Of a DNA stretch of 13,088 nt, positions 1 to 7,249 are shown one piece after another. The notes below the pieces were generated by a model. That model was not told where the DNA came from, ran no database searches, and saw only the letters and a list, made by a program, of their open reading frames with translations. This DNA comes from Alcaligenaceae bacterium UBA6179 (GTDB taxonomy: Bacteria > Pseudomonadota > Gammaproteobacteria > Burkholderiales > Burkholderiaceae_B). Positions within the stretch are counted from its first letter, which is position 1. Every line of letters begins with the position of its first letter. The stretch lies in NCBI GenBank assembly GCA_002422175.1, contig DITR01000027.1, positions 1 to 13,088 on the forward strand, given 5' to 3'. The translations under genes and the position numbers were made by a program.

Positions 1-210
1 AGCAATAATCACATCTCCGGCTCGAACATCTGTAGCGAAGTGAGGTATGACTGATTCAAGGCAATGACGGGCGATCACGTCCATACCAAATTTCATGGCA
101 TGGCCAGGTGCTAAGGCATCGGTGTCAATGTCGGCACCTAAAGTCCACACTGGGTGTGAAACACTTGGGTCTAGAAAGTCTATTTCTTTTTGATTAAGTG
201 TGTCGGTCAT
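1..210 (-). CDS. Aconitase/IPM dehydratase-family small subunit (LeuD-like), partial
   Basis: The first 70 codons of a LeuD-like small (swivel-domain) subunit are visible; the gene runs off the left edge with no stop. The motif GADIDTDALAPG (residues 25-36) is the family's N-terminal signature (usually G-x-D-I-D-T-D-x-I-x-P). The last visible residues AGDVIIA lie just before the point where the family's substrate-contacting GSSRE motif would follow, so the residues that decide substrate choice are outside the window. Its ATG overlaps the stop of the large-subunit gene in an ATGA arrangement (207-210), suggesting translational coupling of the two subunits. By homology the pair dehydrates and rehydrates a hydroxy-dicarboxylate in the cytoplasm. 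No leuA or leuB lies in the window and the pair follows a transporter, so a catabolic role is more likely than leucine synthesis. Candidates are isopropylmalate, citramalate, 2,3-dimethylmalate or maleate type substrates. Confidence 0.85.
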   Translation of the reverse strand, partial: MTDTLNQKEIDFLDPSVSHPVWTLGADIDTDALAPGHAMKFGMDVIARHCLESVIPHFATDVRAGDVIIA

Positions 211-1574
211 GTCATGGTCTCGCGTGGGTCGGTAATAAAACCCGTCAAAGCCGATGCGGCTACCGTATAAGGAGACGCTAAATAAACCTCTGAATCAGGG
301 GAACCCATACGACCTTTAAAATTGCGTGCAGTCGTTGAAATAACACGTGCATGACCCGGTATCGTTTGGCCATAACCGGCGCAGGCACCACAGGCACTGG
401 GTAAAAACTCAGCCCCAGCATTTTGCAAAATGTCTGCGACACCAAGCGCTTTGGCTTTTTGCATATCACTCACGCTAGCGGGCGCCACCATCAATTTGAC
501 GTGATGGGGAACACGATGACCTTTTAATATACGGGCTGCTGCAACCAAATCTTCAAGCTTGGCACCCGTGCAAGCACCAATATAAGCAATATCAATGGGC
601 GTGCGATCATACTCTGTGACGGCTCGGCTATTCGCTGGGCTATGGGGTGCAGCAACCATTGGGGCAAGTTCGGTGGCGTCAAACCTATGCTCGATATAAA
701 GCGCATGTGTATCAGTTTGCCAGCGAGCTAGATCCACATGAGCAAGTTGCTCAATAGAAGCGTGTACCAACGTGTCATGTGAATTTTTTGCAGCCCGTTG
801 TATTAGCCGATCTTGTAACCAGTTCAGCGTGGTGAGGTCGGGGGCAATTAAGCCCACTTGTGAACCTAATTCAGCACTCATATTTGACAGCGTCATGCGC
901 TCAGCCATGCCTAAATCGGCAATAGTCGTACCCGTAAATTCAACGGCTTGATAACGCCCGCCGTTCATGCCAAAGCGGCTAATCATCATTAACATCATGT
1001 CTTTAGCGCATACGCCCGGTGCGAGTGCGCCATGCCAATGCATACGAATCGTTTCGGGCACCTTGAGCCAAATTTGACCTGTGACCATGACCCCCAGCAT
1101 TTCGGTGCTACCGACACCAAACATATAGGCACCAAACGCCCCACCGGTAGGCGAGTGTGAGTCGCCACCGACACACAGCATGCCAGGCAAAATATGACCG
1201 TGCTGGGGCACCACAACATGGCAGATCCCCTGACTGTCATAGACGTTAGGCAGCTGCTGCTCTTTTGCCCAGTCTCGTGCTATGCGAACAATTTTACGGG
1301 CCTCATCGTCAGCCTCGGGAACGAAATGGTCCATCACCAAAACGACGCGATCTTTATTCCATATTTTTGCACCGAGCGATTCAAGCATGGGTTTTAATCG
1401 ACGAGGGCCTGATGAGTCATGAAACATCGCTAAGTCAACATCACACATCACGATTTCGCCGACTGTTGCATACTGAATGTGCGCAGATTGTGCGATGAGT
1501 TTTTGCGCAAGTGTTTGCGAAATGTTTTCCACATTACGGTCATGAACGGTGTTCAATACGGTATGAGTTGTCAT
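207..1574 (-). CDS. Aconitase/IPM dehydratase-family large subunit (LeuC/DmdA-like)
   Basis: This is a full-length 455-residue large subunit of the isopropylmalate dehydratase/aconitase superfamily, close to the usual 420-470. The three expected [4Fe-4S] ligands are present: Cys335 in GACTG and Cys395 and Cys398 in SACGACAG. Other family landmarks are DHFVP (82-86), GGDSH (136-140) followed by a Gly-rich stretch, and RNFKGRMGSP (417-426). The protein is therefore predicted to be a cytoplasmic iron-sulfur hydro-lyase that works with the small subunit encoded directly downstream. The start ATG lies 2 bp after the stop of the fused LivG-LivF gene, and its end overlaps the small-subunit start. 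Coupling to an ABC importer and a GntR regulator points to catabolism of an imported acid. Known activities in the family include isopropylmalate, citramalate, 2,3-dimethylmalate and maleate hydration or dehydration. The sequence alone does not choose among them, so I give no gene symbol. Confidence 0.93.
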   Translation of the reverse strand: MTTHTVLNTVHDRNVENISQTLAQKLIAQSAHIQYATVGEIVMCDVDLAMFHDSSGPRRLKPMLESLGAKIWNKDRVVLVMDHFVPEADDEARKIVRIARDWAKEQQLPNVYDSQGICHVVVPQHGHILPGMLCVGGDSHSPTGGAFGAYMFGVGSTEMLGVMVTGQIWLKVPETIRMHWHGALAPGVCAKDMMLMMISRFGMNGGRYQAVEFTGTTIADLGMAERMTLSNMSAELGSQVGLIAPDLTTLNWLQDRLIQRAAKNSHDTLVHASIEQLAHVDLARWQTDTHALYIEHRFDATELAPMVAAPHSPANSRAVTEYDRTPIDIAYIGACTGAKLEDLVAAARILKGHRVPHHVKLMVAPASVSDMQKAKALGVADILQNAGAEFLPSACGACAGYGQTIPGHARVISTTARNFKGRMGSPDSEVYLASPYTVAASALTGFITDPRETMT

Positions 1575-1576
1575 AC

Positions 1577-3106
1577 TTATAGGCCTAAATACGCGCGCCG
1601 TAATTCATCTGAACCCATTAAATCTGACGGCAAACCATTGAATTTAAGGGCGCCATTTTCCATGACATAAACGCGGTCAGCCGTATCAAGCGATTGGGCG
1701 ACGTTTTGTTCAACTAATAAAATTGAAAGCCCTGTGTCACGCAGTTTGCGAATCAACGCAAACATTTCTTCGACTAAGCGCGGTGACAAACCTAAAGATG
1801 GCTCATCTAAAATTAATAATATGGGTTCAGCCATGAGGCCTCTTCCGATTGCTAGCATTTGCTGTTCACCGCCACTCATGGTGCCAGCCAATTGTTTGGT
1901 GCGCTCGCGTAAACGTGGAAACGTTTCAAAGACGTACTCAATATTTTCGCTACGACGTGCACGAGCTCGAGAAAACGAGCCTAATTCAAGGTTTTCAAGC
2001 ACGGTTAGGTTGGGAAATATTTTCCGGCCCTCTGGTACTTGAATCAAACCCTGCGGCACGATGTCTGTGTAGTGCGCGCCAGTGATGTCAACATTAGCAA
2101 ATTTGACCTGACCGGCTTGTGTCGGTACAAGCCCGCAAATCATTTGGTTAAAGGTCGTTTTGCCAGCCCCATTGCTGCCTAGTAGCGCAACGGTTTCACC
2201 TTTATTAACCTTTAAGTCAATACCCCTTAAAACCTCTGTACGACCATAACCGCCTCGTAAACCTGATACTTCAAGTAATGGGCTGGCCTGATGATTTGAA
2301 CCTGAGTTGCCCTGTTTAGATGGGTCGTTGGTTGTAACGCTTACAGTGTTTTGAATGTTGCGATGAGGTTCATTGAGTCGAGCTGCAGCACCCGCCCCAA
2401 GGTAGGCCTCAATGACATGTCGGTTTTGTGTGATGTCGCTTGGGTTGCCCTGTGCAATGAGCTCACCTTGAGCTAAAACCCAAATGTGCTCAGCCAAATT
2501 CATCACGGCTTGCATTACATGTTCAATCATCAGTACCGTGACACCATTCTTAGTCACGTTGCGTATGACCGGGATCATCTCTGAAATTTCTTGCGGGTTT
2601 AAACCGGCTAAGACTTCATCAAGTAAAAGAAGTTTGGGTTTAGCAGCCAGTGCGCGGGCTAGCTCAAGTCGTTTGCGACCCGCCACAGTTAGGTCTGCAG
2701 CAGGTTTATCGATTTGAGAGTCAAGCCCGACCTGCGTGGCAATGTCACGTGCAAAACTAAACGCAGCATGCCGGTTTGAATAGTGTAAGTGCGCCCCTAC
2801 TGCAATATTTTCGAGTACAGTTTGTGCGGCAAACGGTTGCACAATTTGAAAGGTGCGTGTCATGCCTGCAACAGCGTTGATATGTGGCGCTTGACCCGTA
2901 ATATCTTGACCACAATACGTGACGGTACCTTGATTGGGTTTTAAAAACCCCGATATTAGTGCGAATAAAGTCGTTTTGCCCGCACCATTGGGCCCGATCA
3001 AAGCGGTTAATGAGCCTTTAGGAACGTCAAGCGACACATTATTGACCGCTTTTAAACCACCAAATGATATTGAAATGCCCGACACAGACAAAATGTTATC
3101 AGTCAC
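1577..3106 (-). CDS. Fused LivG-LivF-type ABC transporter ATPase
   Basis: This 509-residue protein contains two complete ABC ATPase domains that are normally two separate ~240-residue proteins, LivG and LivF. The N-terminal LivG-like domain has Walker A GPNGAGKTT (38-46), Q-loop Gln87, a non-canonical signature TVAGRKRLE (140-148), Walker B ending in Glu164 and switch His196. The C-terminal LivF-like domain has Walker A GSNGAGKTT (310-318), Q-loop Gln356, canonical signature SGGEQ (411-415), Walker B ending in Glu435, and Gln467 in VEQN where a switch His is more usual; VEQN is typical of LivF. A polar, probably flexible linker of about 35 residues (roughly 241-276) joins them. It should power uptake through the LivH and LivM permeases at the inner membrane. 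The GTG start at 3106 has a GAGG ribosome-binding site 5 nt upstream and overlaps the livM end by 8 bp. An initiator ATG is absent at this position. Confidence 0.95.
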   Translation of the reverse strand: MTDNILSVSGISISFGGLKAVNNVSLDVPKGSLTALIGPNGAGKTTLFALISGFLKPNQGTVTYCGQDITGQAPHINAVAGMTRTFQIVQPFAAQTVLENIAVGAHLHYSNRHAAFSFARDIATQVGLDSQIDKPAADLTVAGRKRLELARALAAKPKLLLLDEVLAGLNPQEISEMIPVIRNVTKNGVTVLMIEHVMQAVMNLAEHIWVLAQGELIAQGNPSDITQNRHVIEAYLGAGAAARLNEPHRNIQNTVSVTTNDPSKQGNSGSNHQASPLLEVSGLRGGYGRTEVLRGIDLKVNKGETVALLGSNGAGKTTFNQMICGLVPTQAGQVKFANVDITGAHYTDIVPQGLIQVPEGRKIFPNLTVLENLELGSFSRARARRSENIEYVFETFPRLRERTKQLAGTMSGGEQQMLAIGRGLMAEPILLILDEPSLGLSPRLVEEMFALIRKLRDTGLSILLVEQNVAQSLDTADRVYVMENGALKFNGLPSDLMGSDELRRAYLGL

Positions 3107-4058
3107 GCTTACCTCGCCATAAACGTGTTATCGGTTGACCCATGCCTGCTATGCCACGAGGCAAGAACATGACAATAACAATTAACATTGAACCGTAAAT
3201 AACCATATTTATACCGGGCAAAGAGCCAAATAAATTACGAGTTAAATCAGATAGCAGATGAAGGACTAAAGCACCCAGCAAGGGACCCCAAAGGGTGCCT
3301 AAACCTCCGACAATAGCAGCCACTAATGCTTCAACTGAAGTGTGTGGGCCAAAGGCAATTGAGGGGTCTATATATTGAAAAACTTGTAAATAAAACGCCC
3401 CGGCCCAACCCATAAAAGCACCCGATAAGGCGATAGCACCGAGTTTGACTCGAAAGGGGTTGACCCCAATGGCTTGTGCCGCATTTTCATTATCACGAAC
3501 GGCTTGTAAATAGGCGCCAAATTTACTATGTTGTAGCCACCAAGTCACAAGCATCGCTGCAACGAGCATGCCTAAAATCACGTACATAAAACCGACCCGG
3601 CTTTCAAATTGAAGGTTGCCAACTGACTCTTTTAACGGAATCATCAAACCCACACCCGCACCCGTAAAAGGCACTGATACGGCAATAATGCGAAACACTT
3701 CAGCGAAAGCGAGCGTAACTAATGCAAAGTATGAGCCTTTGAGACCGTAGCGAAAAGTTAATGCGCCTACGCCTAAACCCACCATAGCGCTCACAAAGCC
3801 TGCCATTCCCAAAGCAACCCAGGGGTTGAAGCCCCATTGCAGTTGAGCGATGGCTTGAACGTAAGCACCAAAACCAAAAAATAGGGCGTGACCAAATGAA
3901 AACTGACCGCCAAAACCGCCGAGAATGTTCCACGCTTGAGCTAATAAGGCAGCATAAAGCGTCATCATGACGAAGTTGATCCAAACACCCGATTCAACAA
4001 ATAAGGGCAATACACCCACACCAATAGCTAGCGCGGCAATGCCTAAAAGAGATTTCAT
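3099..4058 (-). CDS. livM: Liv-type ABC transporter permease (LivM-like)
   Basis: A 319-residue polytopic inner-membrane protein of the LivM branch of hydrophobic/branched-chain amino acid ABC permeases, at normal family length. Family features are GGFGGQFSFGHALFFG (47-62), the cytoplasmic EAA-like loop AVRDNENAAQAIGVNP (186-201) that should contact the ATPase, and GGLGTLWGPLLGA (251-263). About eight or nine hydrophobic segments can be counted. Its ATG at 4058 overlaps the livH stop by 4 bp (ATGA), with GGAG 7 nt upstream, and its end overlaps the fused ATPase gene by 8 bp. It should form the translocation pore with LivH. The gene symbol describes the family; transport of leucine, isoleucine or valine is not implied, since Liv-type systems also carry amides, urea and aromatic or organic acids. 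Confidence 0.93.
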   Translation of the reverse strand: MKSLLGIAALAIGVGVLPLFVESGVWINFVMMTLYAALLAQAWNILGGFGGQFSFGHALFFGFGAYVQAIAQLQWGFNPWVALGMAGFVSAMVGLGVGALTFRYGLKGSYFALVTLAFAEVFRIIAVSVPFTGAGVGLMIPLKESVGNLQFESRVGFMYVILGMLVAAMLVTWWLQHSKFGAYLQAVRDNENAAQAIGVNPFRVKLGAIALSGAFMGWAGAFYLQVFQYIDPSIAFGPHTSVEALVAAIVGGLGTLWGPLLGALVLHLLSDLTRNLFGSLPGINMVIYGSMLIVIVMFLPRGIAGMGQPITRLWRGKRD

Positions 4059-4927
4059 GCCCGCGCTCCAAACAAACCTTGCGGCCTAAAAAGTAGAACA
4101 ATAATAAAAATAATAAAGACCCCTATTTGACCCAAAGATTCACCGAGGTAAAGCCCCCCTAGCGATTCAACCACCCCAATTAACAGGCCACCGATCAACG
4201 CACCCGAAAAACTGCCCATTCCACCCAACACAACGATCGTGAAGGCAATTAACACAAAACCGCTACCGACCTGAGGGTTAACGTAATAAGTGGGTAATAA
4301 GAAACAAGCTGCCGCACCGAGGCAGGCCAGTCCGATGCCAAAGCTCATGGCATAGATGTGTTCAACATGAATGCCCATCAGTTTGGCGCCTTGTTTTTCT
4401 TTTGAAACAGCGCGAATGGCGCGGCCCAAGTCGGTGCCTGAAACCACCCACATCAAAATAGCTGAGGCCACCAAGGCACCTGCAAATGCAATTAACTTGG
4501 GCAGGGCAATGAATGCGGGGCCGATTTCAATGGTTGTAAGCGAATAGGCCGTGTCAATGGTGCGTGTATCTGACTTAAAAAATAGCAAGGCTAAATTTTC
4601 TAAAACGATGGCCAAGCCCAGGGTGACAAGTAATATGTTTTCGTCTTTGCCATGACTTGCACGATTAATGATGACGCGTTGCAAAGCATAACCAAACAAA
4701 AACATACCCAGCACTAAAAAGGGAAGTGCAACATAGGGGTCAATGCCAAGCTTGTTGTAAAGTTCATAAACCCCGTACATGGCGACCATTAATGCGGCAC
4801 CATGGGCAAAATTAATAATGTGTAAAACGCCATAAATCAGGGTTAAACCGAGGGCGACTAAAGCATAGACCGCGCCAGATGTTAGACCATTTAAAACTGA
4901 GGCGATCAAAATAGAAAAATCAAACAT
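4055..4927 (-). CDS. livH: Liv-type ABC transporter permease (LivH-like)
   Basis: A 290-residue inner-membrane permease of the LivH branch. The N-terminal family signature runs from GLTSGAVYAL (14-23) to IINFAHG (37-43). An EAA-like cytoplasmic loop is at DLGRAIRAVSKEKQGAKLMG (166-185), and VVLGGMGSFSGALIGG (232-247) is the usual C-terminal motif. I chose the ATG at 4927 because AAGG sits 6 nt upstream and the family signature then begins at the usual distance. An upstream in-frame TTG at 4954 would add nine residues but would start inside an inverted repeat and has no ribosome-binding site. The 79-bp gap to the binding-protein gene contains a 12-bp inverted repeat; the 3' end overlaps livM by 4 bp. 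It should pair with LivM as the transport channel. Confidence 0.93.
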   Translation of the reverse strand: MFDFSILIASVLNGLTSGAVYALVALGLTLIYGVLHIINFAHGAALMVAMYGVYELYNKLGIDPYVALPFLVLGMFLFGYALQRVIINRASHGKDENILLVTLGLAIVLENLALLFFKSDTRTIDTAYSLTTIEIGPAFIALPKLIAFAGALVASAILMWVVSGTDLGRAIRAVSKEKQGAKLMGIHVEHIYAMSFGIGLACLGAAACFLLPTYYVNPQVGSGFVLIAFTIVVLGGMGSFSGALIGGLLIGVVESLGGLYLGESLGQIGVFIIFIIVLLFRPQGLFGARA

Positions 4928-4953
4928 GACAAGCCTTGCTACAAAATGAATCA

Positions 4954-4992
4954 AAGCGATACAGGCTTTACAAACTTAAACCTGTATCGCTT
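4954..4992 (-). terminator. Intercistronic hairpin between the binding-protein gene and livH
   Basis: A perfect 12-bp inverted repeat (AAGCGATACAGG at 4954-4965, CCTGTATCGCTT at 4981-4992) encloses a 15-nt loop. In the minus-strand transcript the stem is followed by a U-rich but interrupted stretch (TTTGATTCATTTTG), so it could be a leaky terminator or a 3' stabilising structure. The position, just after the periplasmic binding-protein gene and before the permease genes, is where many ABC importer operons have such hairpins to give high binding-protein and low membrane-protein levels. Termination strength is inferred. Confidence 0.6.
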
Positions 4993-5006
4993 ATATGCTG
5001 TTTTCT

Positions 5007-6209
5007 TTAAGCTTTTAACGGAAAAAGTGGTTGGGCTTCACGATATTCAATCGGTAAGATCACTTTAATATCATTGTTTAACACTTGGGTCATCAACGGG
5101 CGCCCACCAATGTTTTGACCATCAATAAATTGTGTAGGGCCGTAGGGCATGATGTGGCTTGAGAACGTGCTTGACAACAATGCTTGTCGAATGGCTTCGC
5201 GATCAACAGATTTGGCACGGTCAATCGAGTCGGCAAGTAATGTCATGGCGGTGTAAGTCATGAACAACTCATAACTAAAGAACAAGCCCATCGCTTCAGC
5301 GCGTTTTTTCAAGTCTTGTGAGCGCGGGTCTTTTGGGTTGAACCAATGGTTGCAATCAATAATGCCATTTGAGGCATCTGGGAACTCTTTAATAAACTTG
5401 TAGCTTGAAGCTGCACCGCCCAACACTGAATAAATCGCTTTAGGCATCACTTTTTGTTGCTGCATGGTGCGTACCAGCAAGGCATACTCATTGTAGTAAT
5501 TGGCCGGAATCACGATATCAGGATTAAGTGATTTCATGCGCAACACGATATTATTAAAGTCGCGTGTTGGGTTGGCGTGTTTGATGACTTCAACTACCTC
5601 GAACCCGACTTGTGGCAATGATTTTTGTAATAAGTTTGCTGTACCAGACCCAAATAATGACTCTTCATGAATAATCATAACGGTCTTAGCTGGGCTACCC
5701 GCTGATTTATTGAGCTCAGCCAAATTGGTAACGGCTAATTCAGCAACGCTGGTGTAACCGGGCCCAAAACGGAAGGTGTTGGTTAGCCCACGCTGAACAA
5801 TTTGATCGGCCACGCCCACGTCTACGACATGCGGTAGGTTGTATTTAGCTGCGGCTTGAGTGGTGGCTAAACAAATGGCAGATGCAAAAGCACCTACCAC
5901 TGAACACACACCCGCCTCGTTAAGTCTTTCAATTTCTGCTGCGCCGACTGCCGGTTGAGACTGGGCATCTGCCAATAAGGGTTCAATTAGCGCGCCACCG
6001 AGAGACTTGATACCGCCTGCTTTATTAATTTCTTCGATCGCTAACAGAGCGCCTGCCCGACACTGCTGGCCCGAGTAAGCCAGCGCGCCCGTAACAGGGT
6101 GAATCACCCCAATCTTAACGGGCGCAGGTTGAGACCGCCCCACCATGGGGAAAGCTAACATGGTTGCCGCAGCGGCAGTTTGCGTTACAAATTGTCGACG
6201 TGAAGTCAT
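5007..6209 (-). CDS. Liv-type periplasmic substrate-binding protein
   Basis: A 400-residue type I periplasmic binding protein of the LivJ/LivK-AmiC-UrtA class (Peripla_BP_6 fold). The leader starts MTSRRQFVTQ, with twin arginines at 4-5 in an S-R-R-x-F-V context followed by a short hydrophobic segment to about residue 24, so Tat export is plausible although an ordinary Sec signal cannot be excluded. The mature domain begins near residue 28-32 with VKIGVIHPVTGALA (31-44), then AGALLAIEEINKAGG (52-66) and VVGAFASAICLATTQAAAKY (104-123), which are typical of the family. The ATG has GGAG close upstream. It lies 26 bp after the GntR-regulator gene and should deliver ligand to the LivHM channel. 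The ligand is unknown: the downstream dehydratase suggests an organic acid rather than a branched-chain amino acid, but no ligand-specific residue pattern was recognised. Confidence 0.92.
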   Translation of the reverse strand: MTSRRQFVTQTAAAATMLAFPMVGRSQPAPVKIGVIHPVTGALAYSGQQCRAGALLAIEEINKAGGIKSLGGALIEPLLADAQSQPAVGAAEIERLNEAGVCSVVGAFASAICLATTQAAAKYNLPHVVDVGVADQIVQRGLTNTFRFGPGYTSVAELAVTNLAELNKSAGSPAKTVMIIHEESLFGSGTANLLQKSLPQVGFEVVEVIKHANPTRDFNNIVLRMKSLNPDIVIPANYYNEYALLVRTMQQQKVMPKAIYSVLGGAASSYKFIKEFPDASNGIIDCNHWFNPKDPRSQDLKKRAEAMGLFFSYELFMTYTAMTLLADSIDRAKSVDREAIRQALLSSTFSSHIMPYGPTQFIDGQNIGGRPLMTQVLNNDIKVILPIEYREAQPLFPLKA

Positions 6210-6235
6210 GAAAATCTCCGTTTACTAAAGTGTGG

Positions 6236-7027
6236 TTAATCAAAACGTGCAGTAATTTCGTTACTAACCCATACGCGGGCATCGATATCGCCTATGGGCG
6301 ATAGTTTTAGCTCGTAGTCGTAGCGATCTGGTCTATATAAGCCATGCAGCCATTGGATGGGTCGCTCTTTGTCATCAAAGACCAAGCGGCTGACTGACAG
6401 TAAGGCTGAACCGACCGACACCCCAAGTCGGGGGGCGACAGCAGCATCGGCTAATCGTGCTGAAATGTGTTGCTCGGCTCGACCAATTTTTAGACCTACT
6501 TTTTCAAGTAGAACCAGAACGGGTTCATTTGCAAGCGCTTGAGGGTCAAAATGATCGGCCCAAAGCGCGGGTATGTAAGTTGTAATGTGCGAAAGGGGTC
6601 CGTTATCAGTACTGCGAACCCGTATTGCTTTTTGCACTCTTTCACCGGGTTTCATTTGTAATGCTTGAGCAACCTGTAACGAAGAAGCTATGGTGTTAAC
6701 TTCAATGACCTCAATACGTGTACTGAGACTCACAGAAACCAGATTTTCAAGAAGGCCACTACGAATTTTTTTACGGTTATTTTTAGAATTTTCGAGCGGT
6801 GAGTTTTGACCCACAGTTGACAAGGTACCTCTTCCGGCGCGTCGAGTAACTAAGCCTTCATTAGCCAATAACTCGAGTGCACGCCGAACGGTAACTCGCC
6901 CCACGTCAAAACGTTGCATCAATGCGGTTTCGCCAGGTAGTTTTGCTCCCACGTCACCTTCTATGAGGGACTCTTTGAGCACCAAATAGACCTGGTGATA
7001 TTTAGGAAGAGGCATCGCATTAGGCAT
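6236..7027 (-). CDS. GntR-family regulator with UTRA ligand domain (HutC subfamily)
   Basis: A transcription regulator of about 263 residues. The N-terminal winged helix-turn-helix (about 10-70) carries LPGETALMQRFDVGRVTVRR, the standard GntR DNA-recognition segment, then the wing LVTRRAGRGT. The C-terminal UTRA effector-binding domain (about 95-255) includes RVQKAIRVRS, a SHITTYIP strand and the terminal YRPDRYDYELKL motif characteristic of the HutC group. It is the first gene of the transporter-dehydratase cluster and probably senses the imported compound or its product. An 11-bp inverted repeat 16 bp upstream of the start is a candidate operator for autoregulation. Start choice is uncertain: GTG 7033, ATG 7027 and ATG 7015 are in frame, none with a clear ribosome-binding site. 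I prefer 7027. Confidence 0.92.
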   Translation of the reverse strand: MPNAMPLPKYHQVYLVLKESLIEGDVGAKLPGETALMQRFDVGRVTVRRALELLANEGLVTRRAGRGTLSTVGQNSPLENSKNNRKKIRSGLLENLVSVSLSTRIEVIEVNTIASSLQVAQALQMKPGERVQKAIRVRSTDNGPLSHITTYIPALWADHFDPQALANEPVLVLLEKVGLKIGRAEQHISARLADAAVAPRLGVSVGSALLSVSRLVFDDKERPIQWLHGLYRPDRYDYELKLSPIGDIDARVWVSNEITARFD

Positions 7028-7042
7028 GAGCACATCGTGCGC

Positions 7043-7070
7043 TTGTCTTATTGTTCTGTCAATAGGACAA
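7043..7070. promoter_or_regulatory. Candidate GntR-regulator operator (inverted repeat)
   Basis: TTGTCTTATTG (7043-7053) and CAATAGGACAA (7060-7070) form an inverted repeat with 11-bp arms, one mismatch and a 6-bp spacer. It lies immediately upstream of the regulator gene. HutC-subfamily proteins bind palindromic sites with GT/AC at their outer ends, which fits the TTGTC...GACAA ends here. A TTGACA hexamer on the minus strand lies inside the repeat, so binding could block a promoter. This is inferred from position and symmetry only. Confidence 0.55.
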
Positions 7071-7226
7071 ATACGGGTTAAAACGTTTTATTGTTAATTT
7101 TTTAAATTTTTTTAATTCAATAAAACTCAAGCTATGTTCAATACTGGAACAGAGCTCAAGCCCTGTTCGATGCAAGTCAACTAAAGACGCTAAACCATTC
7201 ATGATGGCCAAAGTACTGCCTAAAAT
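7071..7226. other. AT-rich intergenic region with repeats, probable operon promoter
   Basis: There is no credible gene in this stretch between the regulator gene and the small secreted-protein gene. The part from 7085 to 7126 is almost pure A/T and contains a second inverted repeat, GTTTTATTG (7085-7093) and CAATAAAAC (7118-7126), whose inner ends share the TATTG/CAATA half-site of the operator-like repeat at 7043-7070. Further out, a 17-bp imperfect direct repeat (7126-7142 and 7155-7171, 14 of 17 bases identical) and a GAACAG/CTGTTC inverted repeat (7147-7152, 7163-7168) occur. A promoter for the minus-strand operon is expected here, but no convincing -35/-10 pair was found. Confidence 0.4.
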
Positions 7227-7249
7227 AAAAGCTTTTATAAAACGCTTTT
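7227..7249 (-). terminator. Possible weak terminator after the small secreted-protein gene
   Basis: On the minus strand AAAAGC, an 11-nt AT-rich loop and GCTTTT are followed by ATTTTA, directly at the stop codon of the upstream gene. The stem is only 6 bp with two G:C pairs, so termination would be weak. It is listed because it sits where the transcript should end before the regulator promoter. Confidence 0.35.

Noticed and set aside
207..1574. Calling the dehydratase pair leuC/leuD of leucine biosynthesis
   Set aside because: No leuA or leuB nearby and the genes follow an importer; the family has several substrates, so a specific symbol is not supported.
1734..2042. 102-codon plus-strand open frame opposite the fused ATPase gene
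   Set aside because: It lies opposite the conserved second ABC domain and has no recognisable domain.
4928..4954. Nine-residue LivH extension from TTG 4954
   Set aside because: No ribosome-binding site, overlap with the hairpin stem, and a well-placed ATG with AAGG at 4927.
7085..7126. AT-rich inverted repeat as a terminator of the upstream gene
   Set aside because: The 24-nt spacer is itself nearly all A/T and does not fold into a continuous stem; an operator-like role is more plausible.
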